Source: Nitrososphaerota archaeon (GTDB lineage: Archaea > Thermoproteota > Nitrososphaeria > Nitrososphaerales > Gagatemarchaeaceae). Taken from it: a stretch of DNA of 64,000 bases. The position numbers and the translations under genes are program-made. Numbering within the stretch: the first letter of the stretch is position 1; every line of letters starts with the position of its first letter. The stretch lies in the NCBI GenBank assembly GCA_029785615.1, contig JAFLZH010000001.1, forward strand, positions 289,044 through 353,043. The letters run 5' to 3'. The notes under the pieces were generated by a model. The model was not told where the DNA came from, made no database searches, and saw nothing but the letters and a program-made list of their open reading frames with translations. Shown here in pieces: positions 9,582-18,557 of the stretch.

Positions 9582-11192
9582 TCATCTGAGCGCCTTCCTC
9601 CTTAGGAGGTATGCTCGCCAGACCACGATGTCGGCGGCCACCCCCGCGGCGAGTATCACAGCCAGCGCCAGCGACAGGGCGGGAAACTTCGCGGCGGCCG
9701 GGGTGAGCGTGACTTCGGCGGTCTGCCCTGGATACACCTGCACCACCTTGCTGACCGTCGTCCCCCCGACGCTCATGGAAAAGTTGTACTCGCCCGGAGG
9801 GAGGACCAACGTGAGGGCGCCCCCCCTCCCGGTCTTCAGATGAGCCGGCTGCGACCCAGCCTTATCCACAGTCAGAGTGGCGTTGCCGATGGGGGTCCCG
9901 GCGGAGACAGCGAAAGCGTCCACGGTCCCCAGCGAGGGCTGGATGCTCTCGGTCTGGTAGGGACCTGAGACCGAGACGGGGAACGCAACCGTGGTCACGT
10001 TCTCGAAGTCCAGCGCCACCGACGCCAGGGCTGGGAACGACCGGGCGGTCACGTACAGGCTTCCGCCGTAGGCGTCCGATTCAACGACATCCGCCCCAGA
10101 TGCGGTGGCCGTCACCATCCCCAGGCTCACAGCCTGGGTCGCGTTGCCTAGGCCGATCCTCGTCTCCGGCGCCGGGACCCCGGACAGCGTGAAGGAGTCG
10201 ATCCCATGGTCATTGTAAGTAGTTATCAGCGAGGTCGGCCACGAGGAGGCCGTGCCGTTGAGGGGGGCGCTGAGCTGGAACGAGCCTGACGTCACTTGGA
10301 TGATCTGGCTGCAGGCGCCCAGCGAGACCCAGGCGCTACCGTTCACCATGAGGTATGGGGTGTCGTAGGCAGAGATCCCGGCGGAGGTCCTGACGTAGGA
10401 CCTGAGGTCGTAGGGCCCGGTCCTCAGGCTGAGATAGGTGGCCATCAGGCCGGTCGAGGGCTCGGTGCTCGCGCCCAGCGTGAGGACCTGGCTCTGGCCG
10501 GCCATGGTGTCGTAGGTTACCAGTCCCCCCGCGGTGGAGTAGGTCCGGGGGGTGTAGAGCTGGAACCAGGCCGAGAATGGTTGCTGGGCCTGGGGGGCAA
10601 AGGCGCTGATGGAGCTGCCGTTCAGGGACACCGTCATGTCACTCCCTACAGACCCGGGGAGCTGGAATGTGGACTCCCCTCCAGCCCCCGGCCCCATCAG
10701 GCAGGCCTGGATCCCATAGGCGGAGGTGTCGGCAACGGAGTAGCCCAGGACCAGGTCCCCCTTGGACAGGCCGACAGAGGCCACCGCCGGAGGAGGGAGG
10801 GCCGTGGCGTTCAGCACCGGAAACACGACCTGGGCGAGGCCCCCCCCGAGGTATGCATCCAGGGTCCACTGGCCTACCGGTCCCGTGGAGGGGAAGGCGA
10901 AGATCTTGGCGAGGCCCCCCGGGGGGAGCTCAACCGAGGGGAAGACCGAGCCGTTCGGGGTCGCGAGTATCAACGTCATCGTGCTGCTGTTGGAGTAGGA
11001 CTGGACCCAGAGGTCGTCGCCGGGGGCGAAGATTGGGACAGCCCTGGAGGCCGGTTGGACGCTCAGCGGCCCGTACCCCAGTCCCAGCAGGGACTGGACG
11101 TAGGAGGTCGTCGCTGCGGCATGGGGGGGCACGGCCGCGAACGTCAGGATGAGCAGGGCAGCCAGGGCCAGGGCGGACTTCTTACTTCGCAA
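9582..11192 (-). CDS. Secreted, membrane-anchored surface protein of unknown family
   Basis: 536 aa; N-terminal signal peptide (KKSALALAALLILTFAAVPPHAAA), beta-rich Ser/Thr/Gly body, C-terminal TM then RRKALR. Confidence 0.7.
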   Translation of the reverse strand: MRSKKSALALAALLILTFAAVPPHAAATTSYVQSLLGLGYGPLSVQPASRAVPIFAPGDDLWVQSYSNSSTMTLILATPNGSVFPSVELPPGGLAKIFAFPSTGPVGQWTLDAYLGGGLAQVVFPVLNATALPPPAVASVGLSKGDLVLGYSVADTSAYGIQACLMGPGAGGESTFQLPGSVGSDMTVSLNGSSISAFAPQAQQPFSAWFQLYTPRTYSTAGGLVTYDTMAGQSQVLTLGASTEPSTGLMATYLSLRTGPYDLRSYVRTSAGISAYDTPYLMVNGSAWVSLGACSQIIQVTSGSFQLSAPLNGTASSWPTSLITTYNDHGIDSFTLSGVPAPETRIGLGNATQAVSLGMVTATASGADVVESDAYGGSLYVTARSFPALASVALDFENVTTVAFPVSVSGPYQTESIQPSLGTVDAFAVSAGTPIGNATLTVDKAGSQPAHLKTGRGGALTLVLPPGEYNFSMSVGGTTVSKVVQVYPGQTAEVTLTPAAAKFPALSLALAVILAAGVAADIVVWRAYLLRRKALR

Positions 11193-11961
11193 CGCCTATC
11201 CCCCATGACGCAGCCACCACTCCCAGCGCCGGCGGAGCCAGGACCAGCGGCGGATAGAGACCGGTGAGCGACGCCACGACCGCCCACCCCGCCGCGGCGC
11301 CCGTCGCGACTATGGCAATCAGGATCTGCCTCGGCTCCACCGCCTTGCTCCTGACGGTCCAGCCCACCGTCGCGTAGAGCAGCAGTATCACGTAGAGGGC
11401 AGCGAAGTCCAGGTAGATGGGATCGGAGGCAGCGAAGGACACATACCCGGAAAAGGCGCTCCGGATCACAGCGCCGACGTCTCCCCCGGACGTGGCCGCG
11501 ACCTGGGCGGAGTTGACGAGCAGCAGACCCAACTCGGCCGCCGCGAAGCAGATTGGGAGCACCTTGGTCAGGCTGTCAGAGCGATACATGGAGGCGGCCA
11601 CCCGGAACGCCACGAACGCCAGCCCGCAGGCCGACACGCCCAGGACCCACCCCAGGATGAGCCCCTGGGCCAGGGCGAGGAATAGGTTCCCGCCGAATGC
11701 GAAGTACATGAGAACCAGGGCGGGGAGCGCGAGGATGTCCGCCCCGTAAAAGTCAATCACGAAGGCGCCGCTGGCTCCCCTCAGCCTCGGCACCAGGAAC
11801 AGCGACTCCGTCTTGCCCAGCTGCAGGGCCACGACCATCAGCTCGAAGAACGTCGCCTGGGACAGGACGCCGGAGCCCATCAGGGCCCCCACGTACTCGA
11901 GGTCGATGTAGACCAGGGCCGCCGCTGCCGCGACGGGGAGGACGAGCTCCTTCGCCTTCAT
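11182..11961 (-). CDS. Polytopic membrane protein
   Basis: 259 aa with many hydrophobic helices; overlaps the start of the secreted-protein gene (operon-like). Confidence 0.7.
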   Translation of the reverse strand: MKAKELVLPVAAAAALVYIDLEYVGALMGSGVLSQATFFELMVVALQLGKTESLFLVPRLRGASGAFVIDFYGADILALPALVLMYFAFGGNLFLALAQGLILGWVLGVSACGLAFVAFRVAASMYRSDSLTKVLPICFAAAELGLLLVNSAQVAATSGGDVGAVIRSAFSGYVSFAASDPIYLDFAALYVILLLYATVGWTVRSKAVEPRQILIAIVATGAAAGWAVVASLTGLYPPLVLAPPALGVVAASWGIGVAK

Positions 11962-13019
11962 TTGCTGAGCACCATGGCCACAAGACCGCTGATGTCCTCT
12001 CTCCCGGTGAAGAACGCGACGCCTGACCCTATCACCGGGTTCCTCTTACCCCATGAAAGCACCAGGGACGGCTTCTCGAGCACCAGCGCCATTGTCTCCG
12101 CGTCCTGGGTCTCGACCTGCCCCACCACCACGAAGTCGGCGTCCCCGGGGGCTCCCCTGGACTTCTCCCTTCCGCCGTCCCTCCTCCAGAGCCATACTAT
12201 CATCTCCGCCAGCTCCGCCGGGTCCCTGGCCTCTGTCACCCTCGCGTCGCCGTCGACCACGTGAAGGAGCCTCACCGCGGTCCCCGACAGGATCGCAGGG
12301 AGCGCGACCCTGGCCATGGCCTCCGACGCCAGGTCCATCCAGATGGCCGTCCCGCGCTCTTCGGCGTCCCTCTTCTCCAGGAAGCAGACGGTCATCGTTT
12401 CAGGTATGTTCGCCTCCCCCACCCTGACGTACAGGCGGTCGCTGGGGAGCTTCGCCTCCCTCTTCCACATTATGTCCCTGGAGCTCGATGAGGTGTTGTA
12501 GACCTCGGCCGAATAGAACTCCTGCCCGAACCCGCTCCTCCCCGCGGGTAGGTCGCCGAGCATGGCCGCGGCAACCCGGATCGGCTCTCTGCTCCCAAGC
12601 AGGAAGGTCGGGAGGAACTCCAGCGTGAGGTCGAGCTCATGGAACTGGCTCCTGACGAAGAGCCCGAGTGGGTCCCCGGCCCCCACCCTGACCACGAACC
12701 CCTTGAACACCCCGGCGAACCTCGACTCCACCGTGAGGGTCCTCGCGCTTCCCTCTCCTTCCAGCGAGGCCTCCACCCCGTTGGGGCCCGATACCAGCTC
12801 GAAGTCCACGGCGACCCTCCTCCGGCCCGACCATCCCCTCAGGGAAGTCGTAGCCTTCCCGCCCTTGAACGTTCTTTCGCGGCTCTTCTCGGCGTGGAGG
12901 GTCAGCGCCTCGGGAGGGAGCGCCACCACCGCGAGGAGAGAGATCAGCGCCACGAAGGAGAGCGAAAGGGCCGTCGCCATCCCCCATCCGAAGTTTGAGA
13001 GCGCGCCGACGACGGTCAC
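11958..13019 (-). CDS. DUF58-domain protein
   Basis: N-terminal TM hairpin, RDPLGLF-like motif (GDPLGLFVRSQF), YNTSSSSRDIMWKREAK; directly downstream of a MoxR ATPase. Confidence 0.75.
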   Translation of the reverse strand: MTVVGALSNFGWGMATALSLSFVALISLLAVVALPPEALTLHAEKSRERTFKGGKATTSLRGWSGRRRVAVDFELVSGPNGVEASLEGEGSARTLTVESRFAGVFKGFVVRVGAGDPLGLFVRSQFHELDLTLEFLPTFLLGSREPIRVAAAMLGDLPAGRSGFGQEFYSAEVYNTSSSSRDIMWKREAKLPSDRLYVRVGEANIPETMTVCFLEKRDAEERGTAIWMDLASEAMARVALPAILSGTAVRLLHVVDGDARVTEARDPAELAEMIVWLWRRDGGREKSRGAPGDADFVVVGQVETQDAETMALVLEKPSLVLSWGKRNPVIGSGVAFFTGREDISGLVAMVLSK

Positions 13020-13063
13020 CAGGGCTGTGGCCTTCAGGAAGTCCTTGCCGTGTCTTGTCAGCC

Positions 13064-13993
13064 TTATCGTGGCGGCTTCACTCTTGTGAGTATCTCTCGA
13101 ACTATCTGCCCGGGGTCGCTGGCCTTGCCTACCAGCACCGCTGACTGGTCCAGCTTCAGCCTGTGTCCGAGGACCTCGACGGCGACCTGCTTGACGTCCT
13201 CGGGAGTCACGTAGTCGCGCCCCTCGAGGAATGCAAGGGCCCTGGCGCAGTGGGTCATGTGAACCATCGCCCTGGGGCTCGCGCCCAGGCTCAGCCTCGC
13301 CTCCGCTCTGCTCTCCTTCGCGATGGTCGCCAGGTATCCGATGATCTCGTCTGACACCTTCACCTTCTGCACGTCTTCGAGGACCTTCACCAGTTCGGCG
13401 GCGCTCACGACGGCTTTGATCTGGCCGGTGTCCATGTCTCCGAGGTTCCTCTTGATCAGGGCGGACTCGGTGGCGAGATCAGGGTAGGACATCTCGATCC
13501 TCATGAGGAACCTGTCCAGCTGGTTCTCAGGGAGGGGGTAGACGCCGTGGAACTCCTGTGGGTTCTGGGTCGCGATCACCATGAACGGCCGGGGGAGGGT
13601 TTCGGTCTGGCCTTCGACGGTCACCTGGAACTCCTGCATCGCCTCGAGGAGGGCGCTCTGCACCTTGGGGGGTGCCCTGTTGATCTCGTCGGCTAGGAGG
13701 ATGTTGGTGAAGACGGGGCCCTTCCTGAAGTCGAAGACCCTGTCCTTCATGTTGAACACGAACCCCCCCACCATGTCCATGGGGAGCATGTCCGGGGTGA
13801 ACTGGATCCTCTTGAAGTCGATGCCCATGCACCTCGCGAAGGACTTCGCCAGGACCGTCTTCGACACCCCCGGCACCCCCTCGAGGAGGACGTGTCCCCC
13901 CGCGAGGAAGGAGACCAGGAGGAGCTTGACCTCCTTCTCCCTCCCTATGACGACGTTGCTAATCTGCTCTGATACTCTTTCCCTTAGGTCCAT
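13064..13993 (-). CDS. MoxR-family AAA+ ATPase
   Basis: LLEGVPGVSKTVLAKSFA (Walker A), ILLADEINRAPPKVQSALLEAMQE (Walker B), VIATQNPQEFHGVYPLPENQLDRF; ATG at 13993. Confidence 0.92.
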   Translation of the reverse strand: MDLRERVSEQISNVVIGREKEVKLLLVSFLAGGHVLLEGVPGVSKTVLAKSFARCMGIDFKRIQFTPDMLPMDMVGGFVFNMKDRVFDFRKGPVFTNILLADEINRAPPKVQSALLEAMQEFQVTVEGQTETLPRPFMVIATQNPQEFHGVYPLPENQLDRFLMRIEMSYPDLATESALIKRNLGDMDTGQIKAVVSAAELVKVLEDVQKVKVSDEIIGYLATIAKESRAEARLSLGASPRAMVHMTHCARALAFLEGRDYVTPEDVKQVAVEVLGHRLKLDQSAVLVGKASDPGQIVREILTRVKPPR

Positions 13994-14321
13994 GTCCAAC
14001 CACTCCTCTCTGGATTCTTGTCGCGAGCCCGGCCACCTCTTCCTTCCCCTCCACGGGGTCGGGCCTTCCACCGAACCGGAACGCTTCGTAGGCCTTCAGG
14101 GTCTCCCGCATCTTCGACCAGTCGGCTTCCACTCCCTCCCCCTTAAGGCGCTCGAAGGTCTCACCCCAGGTCGACCCCTGGGGGAGCCAGGGCGCGCCCA
14201 CGGCGATCGAGCGCTCAAGGGTGCCGAACGCCTCAGCCAGGTTCTCGACTTTCCTGGCCCGGACCCCCCTCAGGGCAAGCACCCCGGCGACGGCCGCGGC
14301 CAGGACGGCTGCGTCTCCCAC
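13959..14321 (-). CDS. Small membrane-associated hypothetical protein in the MoxR cluster
   Basis: 120 aa, N-terminal hydrophobic helix (AAVLAAAVAGVLALRGV), overlaps the moxR start. Confidence 0.55.
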   Translation of the reverse strand: MGDAAVLAAAVAGVLALRGVRARKVENLAEAFGTLERSIAVGAPWLPQGSTWGETFERLKGEGVEADWSKMRETLKAYEAFRFGGRPDPVEGKEEVAGLATRIQRGVVGHGPKGKSIRAD

Positions 14322-14334
14322 GGCCAGCAGTGCT

Positions 14335-15165
14335 TCAGACAGGAAAGTAGCTCACCTCTGCAGACGTGGCGTACTGGAGGAGCGAAAGGTCGAATGACGG
14401 AAGAACCGGGTACTCGCCCTGCGGCTTGAGGACCACCGTGGTCCCTCCTGGAGAGCCGTAGGCCCCGATGACGGTCATGTTCACGCTGAGAAAGTCCTGG
14501 AGGTTCCCCCCGGGCCCGGTGTAGCCCCTGAGCTCGGTCGAGGAGTCCGAGAAGTTGGCCGCCCCTCCTACCCTCGCGTAGACCGTCGCGGTCGGCTCTG
14601 TCCCGACCAGGGTGTCCTGGTTCACGACGCGCAGGCTCGCCACGGCGCCAGAGGCAGGGACGACCTTGAGGGTCAGGTAGGTGACCGTGTTCGGCTTGAA
14701 CGACAGGTACCCCTTGAAGCTGACATAGGGTCCAGAACCGACCACGCTGTAGTTCCCCTCGAGGACCGATATCTCGCCTGTCCCCGTCGAGTTGGTGATC
14801 AGGATGTTGGAGAGGAACTTCCCATGGAAGACCTTGGGGAGCCCTATCACCTCGAACCTGACGCCGCCGACAGGCGTGCTAGGCTGGGTGATGAAGACCG
14901 GGGAGCCTGCCCCGAGGGACGTGGAACCGTTGATGGTCACCGAAGTCCCCGTGGTGGCGTTCCCCAGCCCCGTGGCAGATATCGAGACGCTCACCTCGAA
15001 GTAGGGCCCCTTGGAGGCCTGCGTCGTCTGCGCCGCGGCCTGGGTGGCGATCGGGAGCCGACCCTGGAGGCCGGTCCCCCCGGCGAGGGCGAAAGCCAGG
15101 CCACCGGTCGCAGCCAGCAGCACAACAAGGAGCGCGGTCACAACCGTGGGGCGCCTCATCGGCAC
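14335..15165 (-). CDS. Secreted/lipid-face hypothetical protein in the MoxR cluster
   Basis: 276 aa; signal-anchor TVVTALLVVLLAATGGLAFALA followed by a Gly/Ser/Thr-rich beta region. Confidence 0.65.
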   Translation of the reverse strand: MPMRRPTVVTALLVVLLAATGGLAFALAGGTGLQGRLPIATQAAAQTTQASKGPYFEVSVSISATGLGNATTGTSVTINGSTSLGAGSPVFITQPSTPVGGVRFEVIGLPKVFHGKFLSNILITNSTGTGEISVLEGNYSVVGSGPYVSFKGYLSFKPNTVTYLTLKVVPASGAVASLRVVNQDTLVGTEPTATVYARVGGAANFSDSSTELRGYTGPGGNLQDFLSVNMTVIGAYGSPGGTTVVLKPQGEYPVLPSFDLSLLQYATSAEVSYFPV

Positions 15166-15789
15166 AGCCTCTCCAAAGGCGCCGAAGCGCTAAAAGCATT
15201 GTTGACACCTGCGGTGCCTACCGGGGGCCTCATCGGGACGGCGACCGACCTGGGACGCTTCGTTCTTGCGTTTCCATCGCCCGGCGGCCTCCCCCCCAGG
15301 CTCGTGGCTGTTGCCGACATCCCTCTCATCCGCACCTGTGCCATCGAGTGGACCGAGACGCAGGGGGTCTTGGCAGAGGGGGAGGGGTGAAATTCAACGG
15401 TCCAACTCGGCGGGACTGCTTTTTAACCAATGCAGCCTCCGGCCGAACCGTTGCACTCAGATACCTCCCAGAGAAGCTCCTCGGAGGGGGTCAGGCTGCT
15501 CTACGCCCCCCAGAGTGCAAGCGCAGATGAGGTCGGTCTCTGAGCTTGGCTGCCCTGAATGGGAGGGGGTTGACCGGCTGCGCGGCCTCGGCCTGGTCCC
15601 TCGAGGCTACGAAGAGGGGGTACAACCCATGGGCCGCGGTCGTTGAGATGCTCGGTCTCTCGGCGGGGACCGGGTCTGTGACGGCCTTCGGGAATGTGAG
15701 ACCGGCCGTCTCTGGGTCCTGCTGGGACGCGCGCATCTGGGCGGAGGAGAAGGGAAGGTTCGAAAGAGGGGCCGGGGGGTGAACGCCTG

Positions 15790-16572
15790 GTGTCGAGGAG
15801 GCTGCTGAAGGACAAGGAGCTGTTCCTATTCGACCTGGACGGGGTCTTCTACAAGGGGAAGGAGAGCCGGGTCAAGATAGGCGGCACCGCCGCGGTCGAG
15901 GCCATCCGCTCCCGGGGGAAAAGGCTCTACATACTCACCAACAACTCTACCGACTCTGCCAAGACCGTCTGGGGTCGGCTTGTCGAGTTCGACATCCCGG
16001 TCAGGGAGGACGAGGTCCTCACCTCCGGCCTCCTCACTGCGGAGTACCTCAAGGATAGGTACGGCAGGGTCACCTACTACCTCGTAGGCGAGGAGGGGCT
16101 CGAAGAGGAGCTGAATGGACGCGGCCACAGGAGGACCTCGGGGGAGAGCTGCGACGTCGTTGTCGTGGGACTCGACAGGAGGGTGACCTACGACAAGCTC
16201 GACCGCGCGGCCAGGCTGGTGAGGAACGGGGCGAAGCTTGTCGCGACCCACTCCTCCAGGCTCTACGCTTACACGACGGGCCCGGCCATGGCCACGGGCC
16301 CGCTGGTGAAGGCCATCGAATATGCGAGCCGCAGGAGGGCGACAACCGTAGGTAAGCCCTCCCCGCTCATGTTCGAGGTCGCGCTGAAGCGGGCGGGCAT
16401 CGGGAGGGCCGGGGCTGTCATGGTCGGGGACCAGCTCGACACCGACATCGAGGGGGCTGCCAGGGCCGGCATCGACTCCATCCTGGTCACCAGCGGGGTC
16501 GACAGATACCCTTCAGGGCACAAGGTGCTCGCGACCCTGGACAACGTGGACCGCATCGTCCCGCTGCTCTAG
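15790..16572 (+). CDS. HAD-IIA family phosphatase (NagD/phosphoglycolate phosphatase-like)
   Basis: LFDLDGVFYKG, ILTNNSTDSA, VGKPSPLMF, MVGDQLDTDIEGA. Confidence 0.9.
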   Translation: MSRRLLKDKELFLFDLDGVFYKGKESRVKIGGTAAVEAIRSRGKRLYILTNNSTDSAKTVWGRLVEFDIPVREDEVLTSGLLTAEYLKDRYGRVTYYLVGEEGLEEELNGRGHRRTSGESCDVVVVGLDRRVTYDKLDRAARLVRNGAKLVATHSSRLYAYTTGPAMATGPLVKAIEYASRRRATTVGKPSPLMFEVALKRAGIGRAGAVMVGDQLDTDIEGAARAGIDSILVTSGVDRYPSGHKVLATLDNVDRIVPLL

Positions 16573-16593
16573 GGGAGTTCCGGGGGAATTCCC
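16573..16593 (+). terminator. Terminator-like hairpin after the HAD gene
   Basis: GGGAGTT CCGGGGG AATTCCC (7-bp stem, one GT wobble) directly after the stop codon. Confidence 0.35.
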
Positions 16594-16832
16594 GGCTGCG
16601 CCTGACTCCACGGAGACCCGCGGCCTGCCTGCGAGGTAGCAGCCTTGACCCGGACCGAATCCGGGCCGGAGCGCACGCGCCGCGAGCTCCCTCCACAGGA
16701 AAGAGGCCAAGCCGGCGCGGCTCGGAGCGAGGCTGGCGGCGGTTCCACCGATTCCACCGCGGCCGAAGGCTAGGGCGACCCCTCAGCCCCCCGGCGCAGA
16801 CTTAAATCGGCTGGCGCGTGCTTGGACCAACG

Positions 16833-17246
16833 TTGCCACACGCTTCAACGAAAGGCCCGGCGAGGTGCTCCCTCTGTGGCGCCGAAGAGCCCCGGCCCGG
16901 AGCCTTCCCCTTGGTGGTGGGGGTGGGGAGGGTCTGCCTGGTGGACGGGATGGGCAAGGTCAGCTGCGAGGCCTGCGGAACGGAGGTCAAGAGGGTCACG
17001 TCGGCCATACTGCAGGGAAGGACGTTGTGCCTGACGGACTACATGAAGGAGGTCGAGAAGTACAGGAAGCACATCGTGCAGAGCTTCGACGAGGCCGACC
17101 AGCCTGCCGTCGAGATACTCCAGCGGGCCTACAACGACGCCCCCAACGGGTACACCCTCCTCGCAGTCCGCCGGGGGAGGAACAGCACCCACGCCTGGGA
17201 AGCCGAGTACGAGAAGACCGAGGTATTCCAGATGCGGTGCAGCTGA
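16833..17246 (+). CDS. Zinc-ribbon hypothetical protein
   Basis: Two CxxC knuckles (CSLC, CEAC); TTAAAT box at 16802 is about 30 bp upstream of TTG 16833 (ORF track starts at GTG 16818). Confidence 0.65.
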   Translation: MPHASTKGPARCSLCGAEEPRPGAFPLVVGVGRVCLVDGMGKVSCEACGTEVKRVTSAILQGRTLCLTDYMKEVEKYRKHIVQSFDEADQPAVEILQRAYNDAPNGYTLLAVRRGRNSTHAWEAEYEKTEVFQMRCS

Positions 17247-17283
17247 CCGCTAGACCAACAAACTAACCGCGAGACCAACAAAC
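17246..17283. repeat. Tandem direct repeat ACCGC(T/G)AGACCAACAAAC x2, 20-bp period
   Basis: 17246-17263 and 17266-17283 differ at one position; just upstream of a TTAAA box and ORF 17335. Confidence 0.85.
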
Positions 17284-17334
17284 ATACACACTTTTCCTTA
17301 AACCGCCAGGTGGCCGTCACACGCCCATTCGCCA

Positions 17335-17658
17335 ATGGCCAACGAAGAGATACTGGTCCTCAACAAGCTCCTCCAGGAAATCGAGGACCTCAAGCAGGGG
17401 CTGGACCCTGCGATCCTGTCGGCGTGGTATCAGAAGGTGGCGAGCGACGCCAGAGCCGAGGCCCCCGGGCACCTGATCGATTCCATCGACGTCATCCAGG
17501 ACCCCATCCTCCCCATGAAGTTCGAGTTCAAGACGTCAAGGCGAGCGATACGCTACGTCGTCGACGCCATAGAGCGCAACCTCGACGCCATGCCCATGGC
17601 GACCAGGCTATACTTCCAGAAGGTGGAGGAGCTGATACAGGCTGAGGCCCTCCGCTAG
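17335..17658 (+). CDS. Hypothetical protein (107 aa)
   Basis: Clean ORF with upstream CCTTAAAC box; helical, charged. Confidence 0.65.
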   Translation: MANEEILVLNKLLQEIEDLKQGLDPAILSAWYQKVASDARAEAPGHLIDSIDVIQDPILPMKFEFKTSRRAIRYVVDAIERNLDAMPMATRLYFQKVEELIQAEALR

Positions 17659-17775
17659 CCAGAGCGGCGCGGCGACAAAGAGCGGCTCGGCATCCCTGCG
17701 ACACCAATAGCTACGCCCACGCCGCCCCGAGGCCAGCCCCTCACAGAGGGGCCTTGCCCCGGCCCGAAATCGCCG

Positions 17776-18060
17776 CTACCCCTTCGCCCGCGCCAGGGAG
17801 TATACGATCATCAAGAACCCGACCGCCTGGCAGTAAGCCTGCACAGTGATGACCGCCTCCAGGTCTTTCGCGCCGAAGTTGTAGATCACTCCGGCGACCA
17901 GCGCCCCGAGCGTCACGAAGGCGAAGCCGACCGCCAGGAAGAACATCGCTTGGCTCCTGGTCTTCCCATATGCCTTGCCCGCATAATAGACCACGATGCC
18001 GCCGAAGACGAGGATTAGCGCTTGCGCTATATCGAGATACACAAAGTCCATGACTATCAA
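17776..18060 (-). CDS. Small membrane protein (about 3 TM)
   Basis: MIVMDFVYLDIAQALILVFGGIVVYYAGKAYGKTRSQAMFFLAVGFAFVTLGALVAGVIYNFG. Confidence 0.7.
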   Translation of the reverse strand: MIVMDFVYLDIAQALILVFGGIVVYYAGKAYGKTRSQAMFFLAVGFAFVTLGALVAGVIYNFGAKDLEAVITVQAYCQAVGFLMIVYSLARAKG

Positions 18061-18113
18061 GTGTCACCTCCCATGAGTTTTAAAGTCTTGAGCCCGAATC
18101 TCATGGCTGGAAA

Positions 18114-18476
18114 TCAGTCGATCTCCCTCATCGTCCCCCAGAGGCGCTTCAGCTTCTCGGCGACGTCCTCGTTTATCACTGCGTCCACCTTCATCACGCC
18201 ACCGTCGAATGACACGTTCATTGCTCTGTAGGCACTCCTGAGCAGCTCGTACTTCTTACCGTCGGGCGTGATTATTATCCGCTCGACCAGGAGGATCTGG
18301 GCGTCGAGGAGCTCGTGGACCCTCCTGTAGCAGGTGCTCAGGGGTATGTCGTTTTCTTTACTCATGTCCTCGACCGACTTGCTCTTGGGTATGGCAGAAA
18401 GGATGATCTTGCGCGAGTATTCGTCAGCGAGCCCGTGTACCAAGGCCTGGATGCGGGCCGGCTCGGTTATCTCCAA
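18114..18476 (-). CDS. ArsR-like winged-helix transcriptional regulator
   Basis: LADEYSRKIILSAIPKSKSVEDMSKENDIPLSTCYRRVHELLDAQIL. Confidence 0.75.
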   Translation of the reverse strand: MEITEPARIQALVHGLADEYSRKIILSAIPKSKSVEDMSKENDIPLSTCYRRVHELLDAQILLVERIIITPDGKKYELLRSAYRAMNVSFDGGVMKVDAVINEDVAEKLKRLWGTMREID

Positions 18477-18557
18477 GCTCTGAGAAATCCCACGGCATCG
18501 TATTTGAGCTTAACCGGCGTCGCACGCACGAAAAAATTGGGTGGAAGCAGGACTCAC

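Noticed and set aside
10296-11267. 323-aa forward ORF antisense to the secreted protein
   Set aside because: Gly/Arg/Glu-rich shadow translation; the minus-strand protein has a signal peptide and TM and is the credible gene
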